A stretch of 14,882 nucleotides of DNA from Thiomargarita sp. (lineage in GTDB: Bacteria; Pseudomonadota; Gammaproteobacteria; Beggiatoales; Beggiatoaceae). How positions within the stretch are numbered: the stretch's first letter is position 1; every line of letters starts with the position of its first letter. Both the position numbers and the translations under genes were made by a program. The stretch lies in assembly GCA_030635005.1 (NCBI GenBank), contig DAOVZS010000041.1:1-14882 (forward strand), given 5' to 3'. The notes beneath the pieces were generated by a model. It did no database searches. It had not been told where the DNA came from and saw only the letters and a list, made by a program, of their open reading frames with translations. Below are positions 8,434 to 14,882 of this stretch, piece by piece.

Positions 8434-9359
8434 TGTCAGCAGGTAAAATAGTCACATTAGCTTTAGCAGCGCTGATCACATTAATTGGATTAATGTGTGT
8501 TTTCACCGTTCATGAAACGGAGCGTGCCTTAATGTTGCGTTTTGGTAAAATCGTGAGTACTGATTTTAATCCGGGATTACATTTTAAAGTGCCTTTTTAT
8601 CATACGATTCGTAAATTTGATAAGCGTATTCAAACACTTGATGCACCGCCTGAACACTTTTTGACCAGTGAAAAAAAGAATTTGATTGTAGATTCTTTTA
8701 TTAAATGGCGGATTATTGATGTCGAAAATTATTATATTTCTGTGGGGGGGATTGCACAACGTGCGGGACAACGTTTAGCAGAAAATATTGCGGATGGACT
8801 TCGAAGTGAATTTGGTAAACGAACCATTCAAGAAGTCGTATCGGGTGATCGGGCAGAGATCATGGATATTATTACAACAGAAGCCAGTTTACGTGCAAAA
8901 CAGTTTGGTATTGAAATTATTGATGTGCGTATTAAACGGATTGAATTGCCCCAAGAAGTCAGTAGTTCGGTGTATCGACGTATGGAAGCAGAACGTGAGC
9001 GAGATGCTCGAAAATTGCGTTCTCAAGGTGAGGCAGAAGCAGTGCGTATTCGTGCAGAAGCAGATCGTAAAAGCGTCGAAACCATATCAAAAGCAGAAAG
9101 TGATTCTGAACGCATCCGAGGTGAAGGGGAAGCGATTTCAGCAGATACGTATGCTCAGGCTTATAATCAAAATATGGAGTTTTATGCCTTCTATCGCAGT
9201 CTTAACGCTTATAAAGTGACCTTTAAAGATCGCCGTGATGTGTTATTAATTCGACCAGACTCTGATTTCTTTAATTTTTTCAACAATTTGAATGGGAATG
9301 TTCCCACAGTTGAGAATATTCCGCAAGTGATCGAAAAAGAAAAGAGCTTAGCAGAATAA
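8433..9359 (+). CDS. hflC: FtsH-regulating SPFH protein HflC
   Basis: HflC is the partner of HflK in the periplasm-facing inner-membrane complex around FtsH. The 308 residues have an N-terminal membrane helix (about 5-25), then VHETERALMLRFGKI and the SPFH domain with GLHFKVPFYHTIRKFDKRIQ. DVRIKRIELPQEVSSSVYRRM precedes the coiled coil rich in Arg, Glu and Ala (RSQGEAEAVRIRAEADRK). The C-terminal FYRSLNAYK and DVLLIRPDSDFF are typical. The start overlaps the hflK stop in TAATG, with Shine-Dalgarno AGGAGA at 8421-8426. Coupled synthesis suits two subunits of one complex. Confidence 0.96.
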   Translation: MSAGKIVTLALAALITLIGLMCVFTVHETERALMLRFGKIVSTDFNPGLHFKVPFYHTIRKFDKRIQTLDAPPEHFLTSEKKNLIVDSFIKWRIIDVENYYISVGGIAQRAGQRLAENIADGLRSEFGKRTIQEVVSGDRAEIMDIITTEASLRAKQFGIEIIDVRIKRIELPQEVSSSVYRRMEAERERDARKLRSQGEAEAVRIRAEADRKSVETISKAESDSERIRGEGEAISADTYAQAYNQNMEFYAFYRSLNAYKVTFKDRRDVLLIRPDSDFFNFFNNLNGNVPTVENIPQVIEKEKSLAE

Positions 9360-9363
9360 CATT

Positions 9364-9549
9364 ATGTGGACAGAACTCGGCACTGCTGTCGCCCTTATTT
9401 TCGTTATTGAAGGGATCATACCCTTTCTCAATCCAAAGGGTTGGCGTCAGACTTTGAAAAAGGTCAGTGAAATGGAGGATGACGTGTTACGCATGATTGG
9501 TTTGATAAGCATGATATGCGGTGTGATATTGTTGTATATAGTACATTAA
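9364..9549 (+). CDS. yjeT: Small inner-membrane protein, DUF2065 (YjeT family)
   Basis: This 61-residue protein has two predicted membrane helices, about residues 5-22 (GTAVALIFVIEGIIPFLN) and 43-59 (MIGLISMICGVILLYI). The short loop between them carries PKGWRQTLKKVSEM. The pattern LIEGI.PF..P..WR is that of DUF2065, whose members sit between hflC and purA in many proteobacteria. The start is four bases after the hflC stop, so it belongs to the hfl operon, and the operon terminator follows at once. The molecular function is not known; the position suggests a link to HflKC/FtsH, which is inference. Confidence 0.9.
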   Translation: MWTELGTAVALIFVIEGIIPFLNPKGWRQTLKKVSEMEDDVLRMIGLISMICGVILLYIVH

Positions 9550-9556
9550 AAACTAG

Positions 9557-9589
9557 AAACCAAGTTTACAAAAAACTTGGTTTTTTTTT
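9557..9589 (+). terminator. Rho-independent terminator of the hfl operon
   Basis: An 11-base perfect stem AAACCAAGTTT / AAACTTGGTTT (9557-9567 and 9573-9583) has a five-base loop ACAAA and runs into nine consecutive T (9581-9589). It starts eight bases after the DUF2065 stop. It separates the operon from purA, which begins 28 bases later. So little room remains for a purA promoter that read-through, or a promoter overlapping the hairpin, is likely to drive purA. Confidence 0.93.
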
Positions 9590-9617
9590 GCATCATTAGA
9601 AATAAAGAGAATGTATC

Positions 9618-10904
9618 ATGAGTAAAAATGTTGTGGTTATCGGCACACAATGGGGCGATGAAGGAAAAGGTAAAATCGTAGATTTATTGACCGAGCGTGC
9701 TGCTGCTGTCACCCGATTTCAAGGTGGGCATAATGCGGGACATACGCTTGTGATTGAGGGCAAACAAACTATTTTACATTTAATTCCCTCAGGTATTTTA
9801 CGCGACGGCGTACAATGTTTGATTGGTAATGGGGTTGTATTATCACCGACTGCTTTATTAAAAGAACTTGAAACCTTGGAAAAACAAGGGATTCCCGTGC
9901 GTGAACGCTTATTGATCAGTGATGCATGTCCTTTGCTCTTGCCTTATCATGTTGCCCTTGATCTTGCACGTGAGAAAGCACGTGGCACAGCAAAAATTGG
10001 GACGACAGGGCGAGGAATTGGTCCGTGTTATGAGGATAAAGTGGCGCGTCGAGGCTTGCGGGTAAGTGATTTATTAACACCTGATCATTTTGCTGTCAAA
10101 TTGCATGAGGTTATGGCGTATCATAATTTCTCATTAGAACATTATTTTAAATCGGAAGTTGTTGATTTTCAAAAAGTTTTAGATGATACCTTAGCCATGG
10201 CTGAGATTTTAAAACCCATGGTGGCTAATATTCCTGAAGTGCTGTCTGAATTACATCATGAAAATGTGTTATTTGAAGGTGCACAAGGCAGTTTATTAGA
10301 TATTGATCAGGGGACATATCCTTTTGTCACTTCTTCAAATACCACAGCGGGCGGGGCTGCGACAGGTAGCGGTGTGGGACCTCGTGATTTAGACTATATT
10401 TTAGGGATTACTAAAGCCTATACAACACGTGTGGGTTCGGGTCCCTTTCCGACTGAATTGTTTGATGATGTGGGCAAACATTTAGCTGAAAAAGGTCATG
10501 AATTAGGTGCAACAACAGGACGTGCACGTCGTTGTGGTTGGATTGATATTGTGGCGTTACGACACGCACGTAAATTGAATAGTTTAAGTGGTATTTGTTT
10601 GACTAAATTAGATGTGCTGGATGGTTTAAAGACCATACGCTTGTGTGTAGGCTATCAATGTGAGGGGAAAGAATTGAAAACACCGCCAACGGGTGCCGAA
10701 GCCTTTGCCCGTTGTCAACCTGTTTATATTGATATGCCTGGATGGCAGGATTCCACTATTGGAGTACGTCGTTATGAGGATTTGCCTGCGAATGCCCATG
10801 CCTATTTGGATAAACTTGAACAGTTAATTGAAGTCCCCATTGATATTATTTCTACTGGGCCTGACCGTAATGAAACCATTATAAAAAGGCATCCATTTGA
10901 TTAA
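9618..10904 (+). CDS. purA: Adenylosuccinate synthetase
   Basis: PurA joins IMP and aspartate with GTP to give adenylosuccinate, the first committed step to AMP, in the cytoplasm. The 428 residues fit the family (430-432). Visible: GTQWGDEGKGK (9-19) with catalytic D14; GGHNAGHT (36-43) with H42; GTTGRGIGPCYEDKVARRGLR; the IMP-site run QGTYPFVTSSNTTAGG; GSGPFPTE; TTGRARRCGW; the guanine-binding LTKLDVLDG; and GPDRNETI near the end. The start MSKNVVVIG is standard, and a weak AAGAGA lies seven bases upstream. It follows DUF2065 as in E. coli. Confidence 0.98.
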   Translation: MSKNVVVIGTQWGDEGKGKIVDLLTERAAAVTRFQGGHNAGHTLVIEGKQTILHLIPSGILRDGVQCLIGNGVVLSPTALLKELETLEKQGIPVRERLLISDACPLLLPYHVALDLAREKARGTAKIGTTGRGIGPCYEDKVARRGLRVSDLLTPDHFAVKLHEVMAYHNFSLEHYFKSEVVDFQKVLDDTLAMAEILKPMVANIPEVLSELHHENVLFEGAQGSLLDIDQGTYPFVTSSNTTAGGAATGSGVGPRDLDYILGITKAYTTRVGSGPFPTELFDDVGKHLAEKGHELGATTGRARRCGWIDIVALRHARKLNSLSGICLTKLDVLDGLKTIRLCVGYQCEGKELKTPPTGAEAFARCQPVYIDMPGWQDSTIGVRRYEDLPANAHAYLDKLEQLIEVPIDIISTGPDRNETIIKRHPFD

Positions 10905-10913
10905 CTGATGTGA

Positions 10914-10929
10914 CGCACCCTTGGGTGCG
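10914..10929. terminator. GC-rich hairpin between purA and the convergent gene
   Basis: CGCACCC/GGGTGCG is a perfect seven-base inverted repeat with a two-base centre TT (or six pairs with a four-base loop), ten bases after the purA stop and before the convergent gene end at 10945. No T-run follows on either strand, so it is not a classical intrinsic terminator. It may protect 3' ends or act with Rho. The symmetrical position between converging genes suggests it serves both. Confidence 0.5.
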
Positions 10930-10944
10930 AAGCATATATCACTG

Positions 10945-11460
10945 TTATTCGTTAATAAGTTTTATGGTTAAAGGGTAGTTAGGCCATTGCTGTTTAAGTT
11001 TGTAGCAGATGTCCTTAGCTTGTTGCATTGAATAACATTTACCATTACCCTTTGATCGCCATCCAGAACCTGACCATTCGGTTGGAGTTTCTGGATCGAA
11101 CATTAAGCAAATAATATACCCTTCTCTTTTCTCTTTGATAGCATCAGTCTTATCTAACTCGTCATCCAATAAATTGAATTCTGTCTCTATATCATTGGAA
11201 GGCATCTCCTGCTGCGTCTTGTCTATGTGTGCTAATTCATCCTCAAGCCTTTTAACTTCTGTACCATTTCGTAAATAATTAAAATTACTTTTTTGTTCGG
11301 GTGCCCCAATTTCATAACGATCCATCTGTGATAATAGCGTATTAAGTCGTTCTACGTCTCCGTCTAAATCCTTTAAGCCATGTAAAGCACCATCTTGTTT
11401 TATTTGTTCTATTTCCATCGTATTCAAGCGTTTTTCTAATTCTTTATGAATCTTTGTCAT
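10945..11460 (-). CDS. Hypothetical coiled-coil protein
   Basis: I do not recognise this 171-residue protein. I start at the ATG at 11460 because AGGAG lies seven bases upstream; a TTG three bases earlier is less likely. It has no signal peptide or membrane segment. Residues 1 to about 110 are charged and heptad-like (ELEKRLNTMEIEQIKQDG, VERLNTLLSQM, VKRLEDELAHIDKTQQEM, FNLLDDELDKTDAIKEKR), which predicts coiled coil. The last 58 residues look like a compact domain: GYIICLMF, then W- and G-rich EWSGSGWRSKGNGKCYS, a helix with MQQAKDICYKLKQQW, and YPLTIKLINE. It sits between purA and recD on the opposite strand, which suggests an accessory insertion. It is divergent from recD with 54 bases between. 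Confidence 0.75.
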   Translation of the reverse strand: MTKIHKELEKRLNTMEIEQIKQDGALHGLKDLDGDVERLNTLLSQMDRYEIGAPEQKSNFNYLRNGTEVKRLEDELAHIDKTQQEMPSNDIETEFNLLDDELDKTDAIKEKREGYIICLMFDPETPTEWSGSGWRSKGNGKCYSMQQAKDICYKLKQQWPNYPLTIKLINE

Positions 11461-11514
11461 CAAAGTGCTCCTGTTTCAATGCTATAATTATTTGTTTATG
11501 CTGGAATATTATAA

Positions 11515-13239
11515 ATGAGCATACCCATTGAATATTTGCGTGATTTAGGTGTTTTTTCAGACCTAGATATATATTTTGCTAAACTAATGGAACGCCTGTC
11601 TGCGTGTCATCATGAGCATTTATTACTAGGTGCTGCGCTGGCCAGTCATTTTACAACAGAGGGTTCTTCTTGTGTAGATTTGGATAAACTGGCGCATCAA
11701 TCCTATCCATTACATGCTGTTAATACGATACCTTGTCCTAGTTTATCCCAATGGTTAAAAATATTACACAAAACGACAGTTGTGGGTCAACCGGGAGACT
11801 ATACCCCGTTAATTCTTGATAATCACCGATTATACCTCTATCGATATTGGAATTATGAACAACAGTTATCTGCCCAAATTCGTTATCGTATCCGCGAACC
11901 ACGTAGTGACGTCAATCAAGAACGCTTAAAAGAAGGATTGTCACGTTTTTTTCCTGAAAAAAATGGGCAATATTATGCGGCACTCACAGCCGTACAACGT
12001 CATTTTTGTATTATTTCTGGAGGTCCAGGTACAGGTAAAACATCCACTGTTGTTAAAATTTTAGCATTATTATTAGAACAAAACAAAAAATTAAGTATTG
12101 CTTTAGCAGCCCCCACAGGCAAAGCAGCGGTGCGTTTGCAAGAATCTATCACACAAGCCTTACAGCAATTAAATTGTGCCCCCCACATTAAAACAATTAT
12201 CCCGCTAGACACTTATACGATACACCGCTTACTGGGGAGTCAGTCTGACTCTCCCTATTTTCGGAGTCATGCAGGTAATTTATTACCTTATGATGTTGTG
12301 GTTATTGATGAGGCGTCAATGGTAGATTTAGCATTAATGGATAAATTAGCACAAGCAATACCCAAAAAATCACGTTGGATTTTGCTGGGTGATAAGGATC
12401 AATTGGCTTCTGTAGAAGCAGGCACAGTATTAGGTGATATTTGTGAAGCTGGCAAGGAAAAAGGAACATTACTCCAAGATAGCATCGTATTATTAGAAAA
12501 AAGTTATCGTTTTAGTCAAGACAGTGGCATATGGAATTTGGCACAAGCTGTGAAACAAGGAGACAGTAAGACGGCTTTTCAAATTTTGAACGATGAACAA
12601 TATTCTGATGTGCAATGGCATTCAGTGGATCATAGATTACCTCATGATCTTATTACGGAAATTGTCAGCTATTTTTCTCATTGTTTAGAACAAAAGATCC
12701 CCAAAGACATCTTACAAGCATTTGAAAAATTTAGGATTTTATGTGCCAGCCGTCTTGGACGAATGGGGGTGAAAGCTGTTAATCGTCGCATTGAAGATGA
12801 ATTAAGAACCTTAGGGCGGATCAACACATATTCACGTTGGTATCATGGACGCCCTATTATGATTTCTCATAATGATTACACACACCAACTTTTTAATGGA
12901 GATGTGGGTATTATTCTTAGAAATCCAGAGAAACGTTATGAATTACAAGCCTTTTTCCCAGATTCAAAAGGAGATATTCGTGTATTTTGGCCGAATCGCT
13001 TACCTGAACATGAAACCGTGTACGCAATGACGATTCATAAAAGTCAAGGGTCAGAATTTGATAAAGTTTTAATGTTATTACCTAACCCTTTTTTACCTAT
13101 CTTAAGCCGTGAATTGATTTATACAGGGCTTACACGTGCTAAAAAGAATATGAGTATTTGGGGAAATGAGTCTATTTTTAAAGAGGCTATCTCACACAAA
13201 GTCAGTCGTTCTTCAGGTTTACGTGAACAATTGATATAA
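11515..13239 (+). CDS. recD: Exonuclease V alpha subunit RecD
   Basis: RecD is the fast 5'-3' superfamily 1B helicase of RecBCD, which processes double-strand ends for recombination and degrades foreign linear DNA. The 574 residues are a little shorter than E. coli RecD (608). Seen: an N-terminal domain with RLYLYRYWNYEQQ; motif I SGGPGTGKTST (K175); APTGKAAVRLQES; TIHRLLGSQ; motif II VVIDEASMVD (D265, E266); LLGDKDQLASVEAGTVLGDIC; AMTIHKSQGSEFDKV (504-518); and motif VI YTGLTRAKK with R541. It closely follows the RecBCD subunit rather than the long-N-terminus RecD2. recB and recC are not in the window, although recD usually adjoins recB. TATAAT at 11483-11488 is a possible -10, without a convincing -35. 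Confidence 0.95.
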   Translation: MSIPIEYLRDLGVFSDLDIYFAKLMERLSACHHEHLLLGAALASHFTTEGSSCVDLDKLAHQSYPLHAVNTIPCPSLSQWLKILHKTTVVGQPGDYTPLILDNHRLYLYRYWNYEQQLSAQIRYRIREPRSDVNQERLKEGLSRFFPEKNGQYYAALTAVQRHFCIISGGPGTGKTSTVVKILALLLEQNKKLSIALAAPTGKAAVRLQESITQALQQLNCAPHIKTIIPLDTYTIHRLLGSQSDSPYFRSHAGNLLPYDVVVIDEASMVDLALMDKLAQAIPKKSRWILLGDKDQLASVEAGTVLGDICEAGKEKGTLLQDSIVLLEKSYRFSQDSGIWNLAQAVKQGDSKTAFQILNDEQYSDVQWHSVDHRLPHDLITEIVSYFSHCLEQKIPKDILQAFEKFRILCASRLGRMGVKAVNRRIEDELRTLGRINTYSRWYHGRPIMISHNDYTHQLFNGDVGIILRNPEKRYELQAFFPDSKGDIRVFWPNRLPEHETVYAMTIHKSQGSEFDKVLMLLPNPFLPILSRELIYTGLTRAKKNMSIWGNESIFKEAISHKVSRSSGLREQLI

Positions 13240-13246
13240 CATAATC

Positions 13247-13266
13247 GGATGGGTGACAACCCATCC
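13247..13266. terminator. Perfect hairpin between recD and the bufferin-type gene
   Basis: GGATGGGT/ACCCATCC is an eight-base perfect stem with loop GACA, seven bases after the recD stop and eight before the end of the convergent gene at 13275. As with the hairpin after purA, no T-tract follows on either strand. It is placed to end transcripts from both sides. Whether it does so alone or with Rho cannot be told from sequence. Confidence 0.55.
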
Positions 13267-13274
13267 CTATGTTC

Positions 13275-13616
13275 TTACCACACTTTCCACCAAGGTTTTT
13301 TTTCAGTACTCATATTTTGTGCGGACATGGCATGATTGTGTTCTCCTTCAATACCCGCAGTTGCGGCTTCTTTAAGCGTTGCGCCCACAATTTTTTTACA
13401 AGTCCCAGCGGGAACATAAATCCATTCTTCAGGATCAGCATCTGTTTTTGCAGCACCGCCACAAGCATGTTGACTGGTGCCACAATCATTTTGTCCTATT
13501 TTCACAATACCCGCACATTTTTCAAAACCTGCCTTACCTGCAAACACATTGCTAGATAATATGGATAAGCTTAAGGCCAATGCACTCACTAAAGTTGTAT
13601 TAAGTGTATTTTTCAT
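13275..13616 (-). CDS. DUF2282 / BufA1-type bufferin precursor peptide
   Basis: Members of DUF2282 are exported precursors of bufferins, copper-binding modified peptides whose cysteines are altered by an MNIO (DUF692) enzyme with a DUF2063 partner. This 113-residue protein has a signal peptide (residues 1-26, cleavage after NVFA) and exactly four later cysteines in the family pattern: EKCAG (C34), NDCG (C45), HACGG (C52) and VPAGTCKKI (C73), with DPEEWIYVP before the last. The tail (about 78-113) is unusual, with EGEHNHAMSAQNM, rich in His and Met, and a closing KPWWKVW. No modifying enzyme lies in the window, so the partner genes are elsewhere or absent. No Shine-Dalgarno is evident. It is divergent from the norB-like gene and convergent with recD. 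The family is a firm call; copper sequestration is inferred from the family. Confidence 0.85.
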   Translation of the reverse strand: MKNTLNTTLVSALALSLSILSSNVFAGKAGFEKCAGIVKIGQNDCGTSQHACGGAAKTDADPEEWIYVPAGTCKKIVGATLKEAATAGIEGEHNHAMSAQNMSTEKKPWWKVW

Positions 13617-13654
13617 GATTAAATATAAACTATTTTTTTCTAATAGGGATAAAC

Positions 13655-13684
13655 AGTATATACTATTATGTAAAAGAACTTCAA
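13655..13684. promoter_or_regulatory. Divergent promoter region with palindromic -10 elements
   Basis: AGTATATACT (13655-13664) is a perfect palindrome that supplies TATACT as a possible -10 on each strand. For the leftward bufferin-type gene, TTGAAG (reverse complement of 13679-13684) lies 18 bases upstream of TATACT, a fair sigma-70 promoter. For the rightward norB-like gene the -35 region (13635-13640) is poor, so an activator may be needed. I see no FNR/DNR box (TTGAT-N4-ATCAA) in this gap. A second palindrome ACACGTGT (13699-13706) lies just before the norB Shine-Dalgarno AGGAG (13709-13713). Confidence 0.45.
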
Positions 13685-13722
13685 TAATTTTATATATGAC
13701 ACGTGTTTAGGAGAAAATATAG

Positions 13723-14882
13723 ATGCCCTACTCATCACAGGCAGTGGCTAAGCCGTATTTTATCATGGCAATTGTACTGTTTTTGGTACAAATTTTGTTT
13801 GGTTTGATTATGGCTGTACAATATGTGATAGGTGATTTCCTATTTCCGATGATACCTTTTAATGTGGCTCGTTTAGTACATACTAATTTACTAATATTAT
13901 GGCTATTATTTGGTTTTATGGGGGCTGCCTATTTTTTAGTCCCTTCTGAATCCAATAAAGATATCCATAACCCCGCATTAGCAAGACTTTTATTCTGGAT
14001 ATTTTTTGGAGCTACTGTTTTTACCATTGTAAGCTATCTTTTTATCACTTATGCACATTTAGCGAAAATAACGGGTAATCAATTTTGGTCTACCATGGGA
14101 CGGGAATATATGGAGCCCCCTACCATTATTAAGCTTTGTATTATTGGAGTGCTCGGAGGGTTTTTATATAATATCAGTATGACCATACGTCAAGGACGTA
14201 AAACGGTCATTAATATGATTTTATTGACGGGTTTGATGGGATTAGCGTTATTATTTCTATTAACCCTTTATAATCCAGAAAATTTAGTCCTCAGTAAATA
14301 TTATGGATGGTGGACCATTCATTTGTGGTTAAAAGGTGCTTGGGAATTCATTATGCTGGCTATTTTAGGCTTTATTGTCATGAAAATAACCGGTGTAGAA
14401 CGTGAAGTTGTGGAAAAATGGCTTTATATTATTGCAAGTATTATCCTGCTCAGCAGTCTTATTGGGATGGGGCAACACTATTATTGGATAGGGGCACCAG
14501 AATCGTGGCAATGGTGGGGATCAATTTTTTCAGCATTGGAACCTTTGCCATTTTTCATGATGACCGTGTTTGCTTTTAATATGTATAATCGGCGGCGTCA
14601 TGTACATCCTAATAAAGCGGCAACTTTATGGATATTAGGAAGTACTGTCATGGCTTTTTTAGGCGCTGGGGTATTAGGATTTTTACATACCTTAGCCCCC
14701 ATCAATTATTACACACATGGGACTCAAATCACCGCAGCACACAGTCATTTAGCATTTTATGGCGCTTACGTGATGATTGTATTAAGCATGATTTCTTATG
14801 CAATGCCTATATTACGCGATAGATTTAATAATAGTGAACTTGCACAAGTGTGTGAAATGTGGTCATTTTGGTTAATGACGAC
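13723..14882 (+). CDS. norB: NorB-like nitric oxide reductase large subunit with altered FeB site (3' end missing)
   Basis: NorB is the membrane heme-copper-oxidase-family subunit that reduces two NO to N2O at a heme b3/FeB centre. This reading has 386 codons before the window ends. The start SSQAVAKPYFI and the lack of an N-terminal quinol-oxidase extension match cytochrome-c-type NorB, as do FNVARLVHTNLL, TMGREYMEPPT, FSALEPLPFF, GFLHTLAPINYYTHGTQ and TAAHSHLAFYGAY. With a constant offset of seven from P. aeruginosa numbering, low-spin heme ligands H53 and H342, heme b3 ligand H340, calcium-site E128, and conserved E208 and E273 are all kept. FeB ligands H200 and H252 are kept, but the E211 equivalent is K204 (AAA) and the H258 equivalent is Q251 (CAA). 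NorC is not encoded upstream. AGGAG is nine bases before the ATG. It may be a NOR paralogue with different chemistry. Family certain, activity uncertain. Confidence 0.9.
   Translation, partial: MPYSSQAVAKPYFIMAIVLFLVQILFGLIMAVQYVIGDFLFPMIPFNVARLVHTNLLILWLLFGFMGAAYFLVPSESNKDIHNPALARLLFWIFFGATVFTIVSYLFITYAHLAKITGNQFWSTMGREYMEPPTIIKLCIIGVLGGFLYNISMTIRQGRKTVINMILLTGLMGLALLFLLTLYNPENLVLSKYYGWWTIHLWLKGAWEFIMLAILGFIVMKITGVEREVVEKWLYIIASIILLSSLIGMGQHYYWIGAPESWQWWGSIFSALEPLPFFMMTVFAFNMYNRRRHVHPNKAATLWILGSTVMAFLGAGVLGFLHTLAPINYYTHGTQITAAHSHLAFYGAYVMIVLSMISYAMPILRDRFNNSELAQVCEMWSFWLMT

Noticed and set aside
8788..9219. Open frame of 143 codons on the plus strand inside hflC
   Set aside because: It lies wholly within hflC in another frame, has no ribosome binding site or recognisable motif, and hflC is certain.
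13269..13559. Open frame on the plus strand opposite the bufferin-type gene
   Set aside because: The minus strand encodes a clear signal peptide plus the DUF2282 cysteine pattern. The plus reading is an antisense artefact.
13617..13722. FNR/DNR or sigma-54 (NorR-type) promoter for the norB-like gene
   Set aside because: I looked for TTGAT-N4-ATCAA and a TGGCAC-N5-TTGC pattern and found neither.
13723..14882. NorB-like gene as a pseudogene
   Set aside because: No stops or frameshifts occur in 386 codons, and heme ligands and most motifs are kept. The two ligand changes are therefore treated as meaningful, pending the missing 3' end.

Overview
The window is AT-rich DNA from a gammaproteobacterium. 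The strongest sign is the conserved block miaA-hfq-hflX-hflK-hflC-yjeT(DUF2065)-purA, in the order known from Escherichia coli and relatives. A nitric oxide reductase-type subunit and an OprC/NosA-type copper receptor point to an anaerobically respiring (denitrifying) lineage. I cannot name the genus from sequence alone.

Layout, left to right. (1) 1-1032, minus: the first 344 codons of carB, with no carA upstream of it. (2) 1213-3225, plus: an outer-membrane TonB-dependent copper receptor with the CxxxM and HxM copper site intact. It ends in a 4-base convergent overlap with aat (3222-3926, minus), the N-end-rule aminoacyl-tRNA-protein transferase. (3) 4010-9549, plus: a tight operon. It begins with a secreted YfaP/DUF2135-like protein coupled by TAATG to miaA, followed by hfq, hflX, hflK, hflC and a small DUF2065 membrane protein, and closes with a strong intrinsic terminator (9557-9589). 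(4) 9618-10904: purA. (5) 10945-11460, minus: an unrecognised coiled-coil protein. (6) 11515-13239: recD, without recB or recC nearby. (7) 13275-13616, minus: a DUF2282/BufA1-type bufferin precursor, a secreted Cys peptide of the copper-metallophore class. It is divergent from (8) 13723-14882, plus: a norB-like gene cut by the window edge.

The most interesting item is that norB-like gene. It aligns closely with cytochrome-c-type NorB and keeps all heme-ligand histidines (H53, H340, H342). Two of the four residues that bind the non-heme iron FeB are changed: the glutamate equivalent to P. aeruginosa E211 is Lys204, and the histidine equivalent to H258 is Gln251. The reading frame is intact and the surroundings are strongly conserved, so this looks like a diverged member with altered chemistry rather than a decayed gene. 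It also lacks the usual norC just upstream. Instead it shares a short intergenic region, with a palindrome that offers a -10 element in each direction, with the bufferin-type precursor.

The housekeeping genes cover tRNA modification, RNA chaperoning, FtsH control, purine and pyrimidine synthesis, and recombination. The accessory theme is copper and NO: a copper receptor, a copper-peptide precursor and an unusual NOR homologue. That link is an inference. No intergenic gap exceeds about 180 bases, and I saw no tRNA, rRNA, CRISPR array, insertion sequence or prophage.
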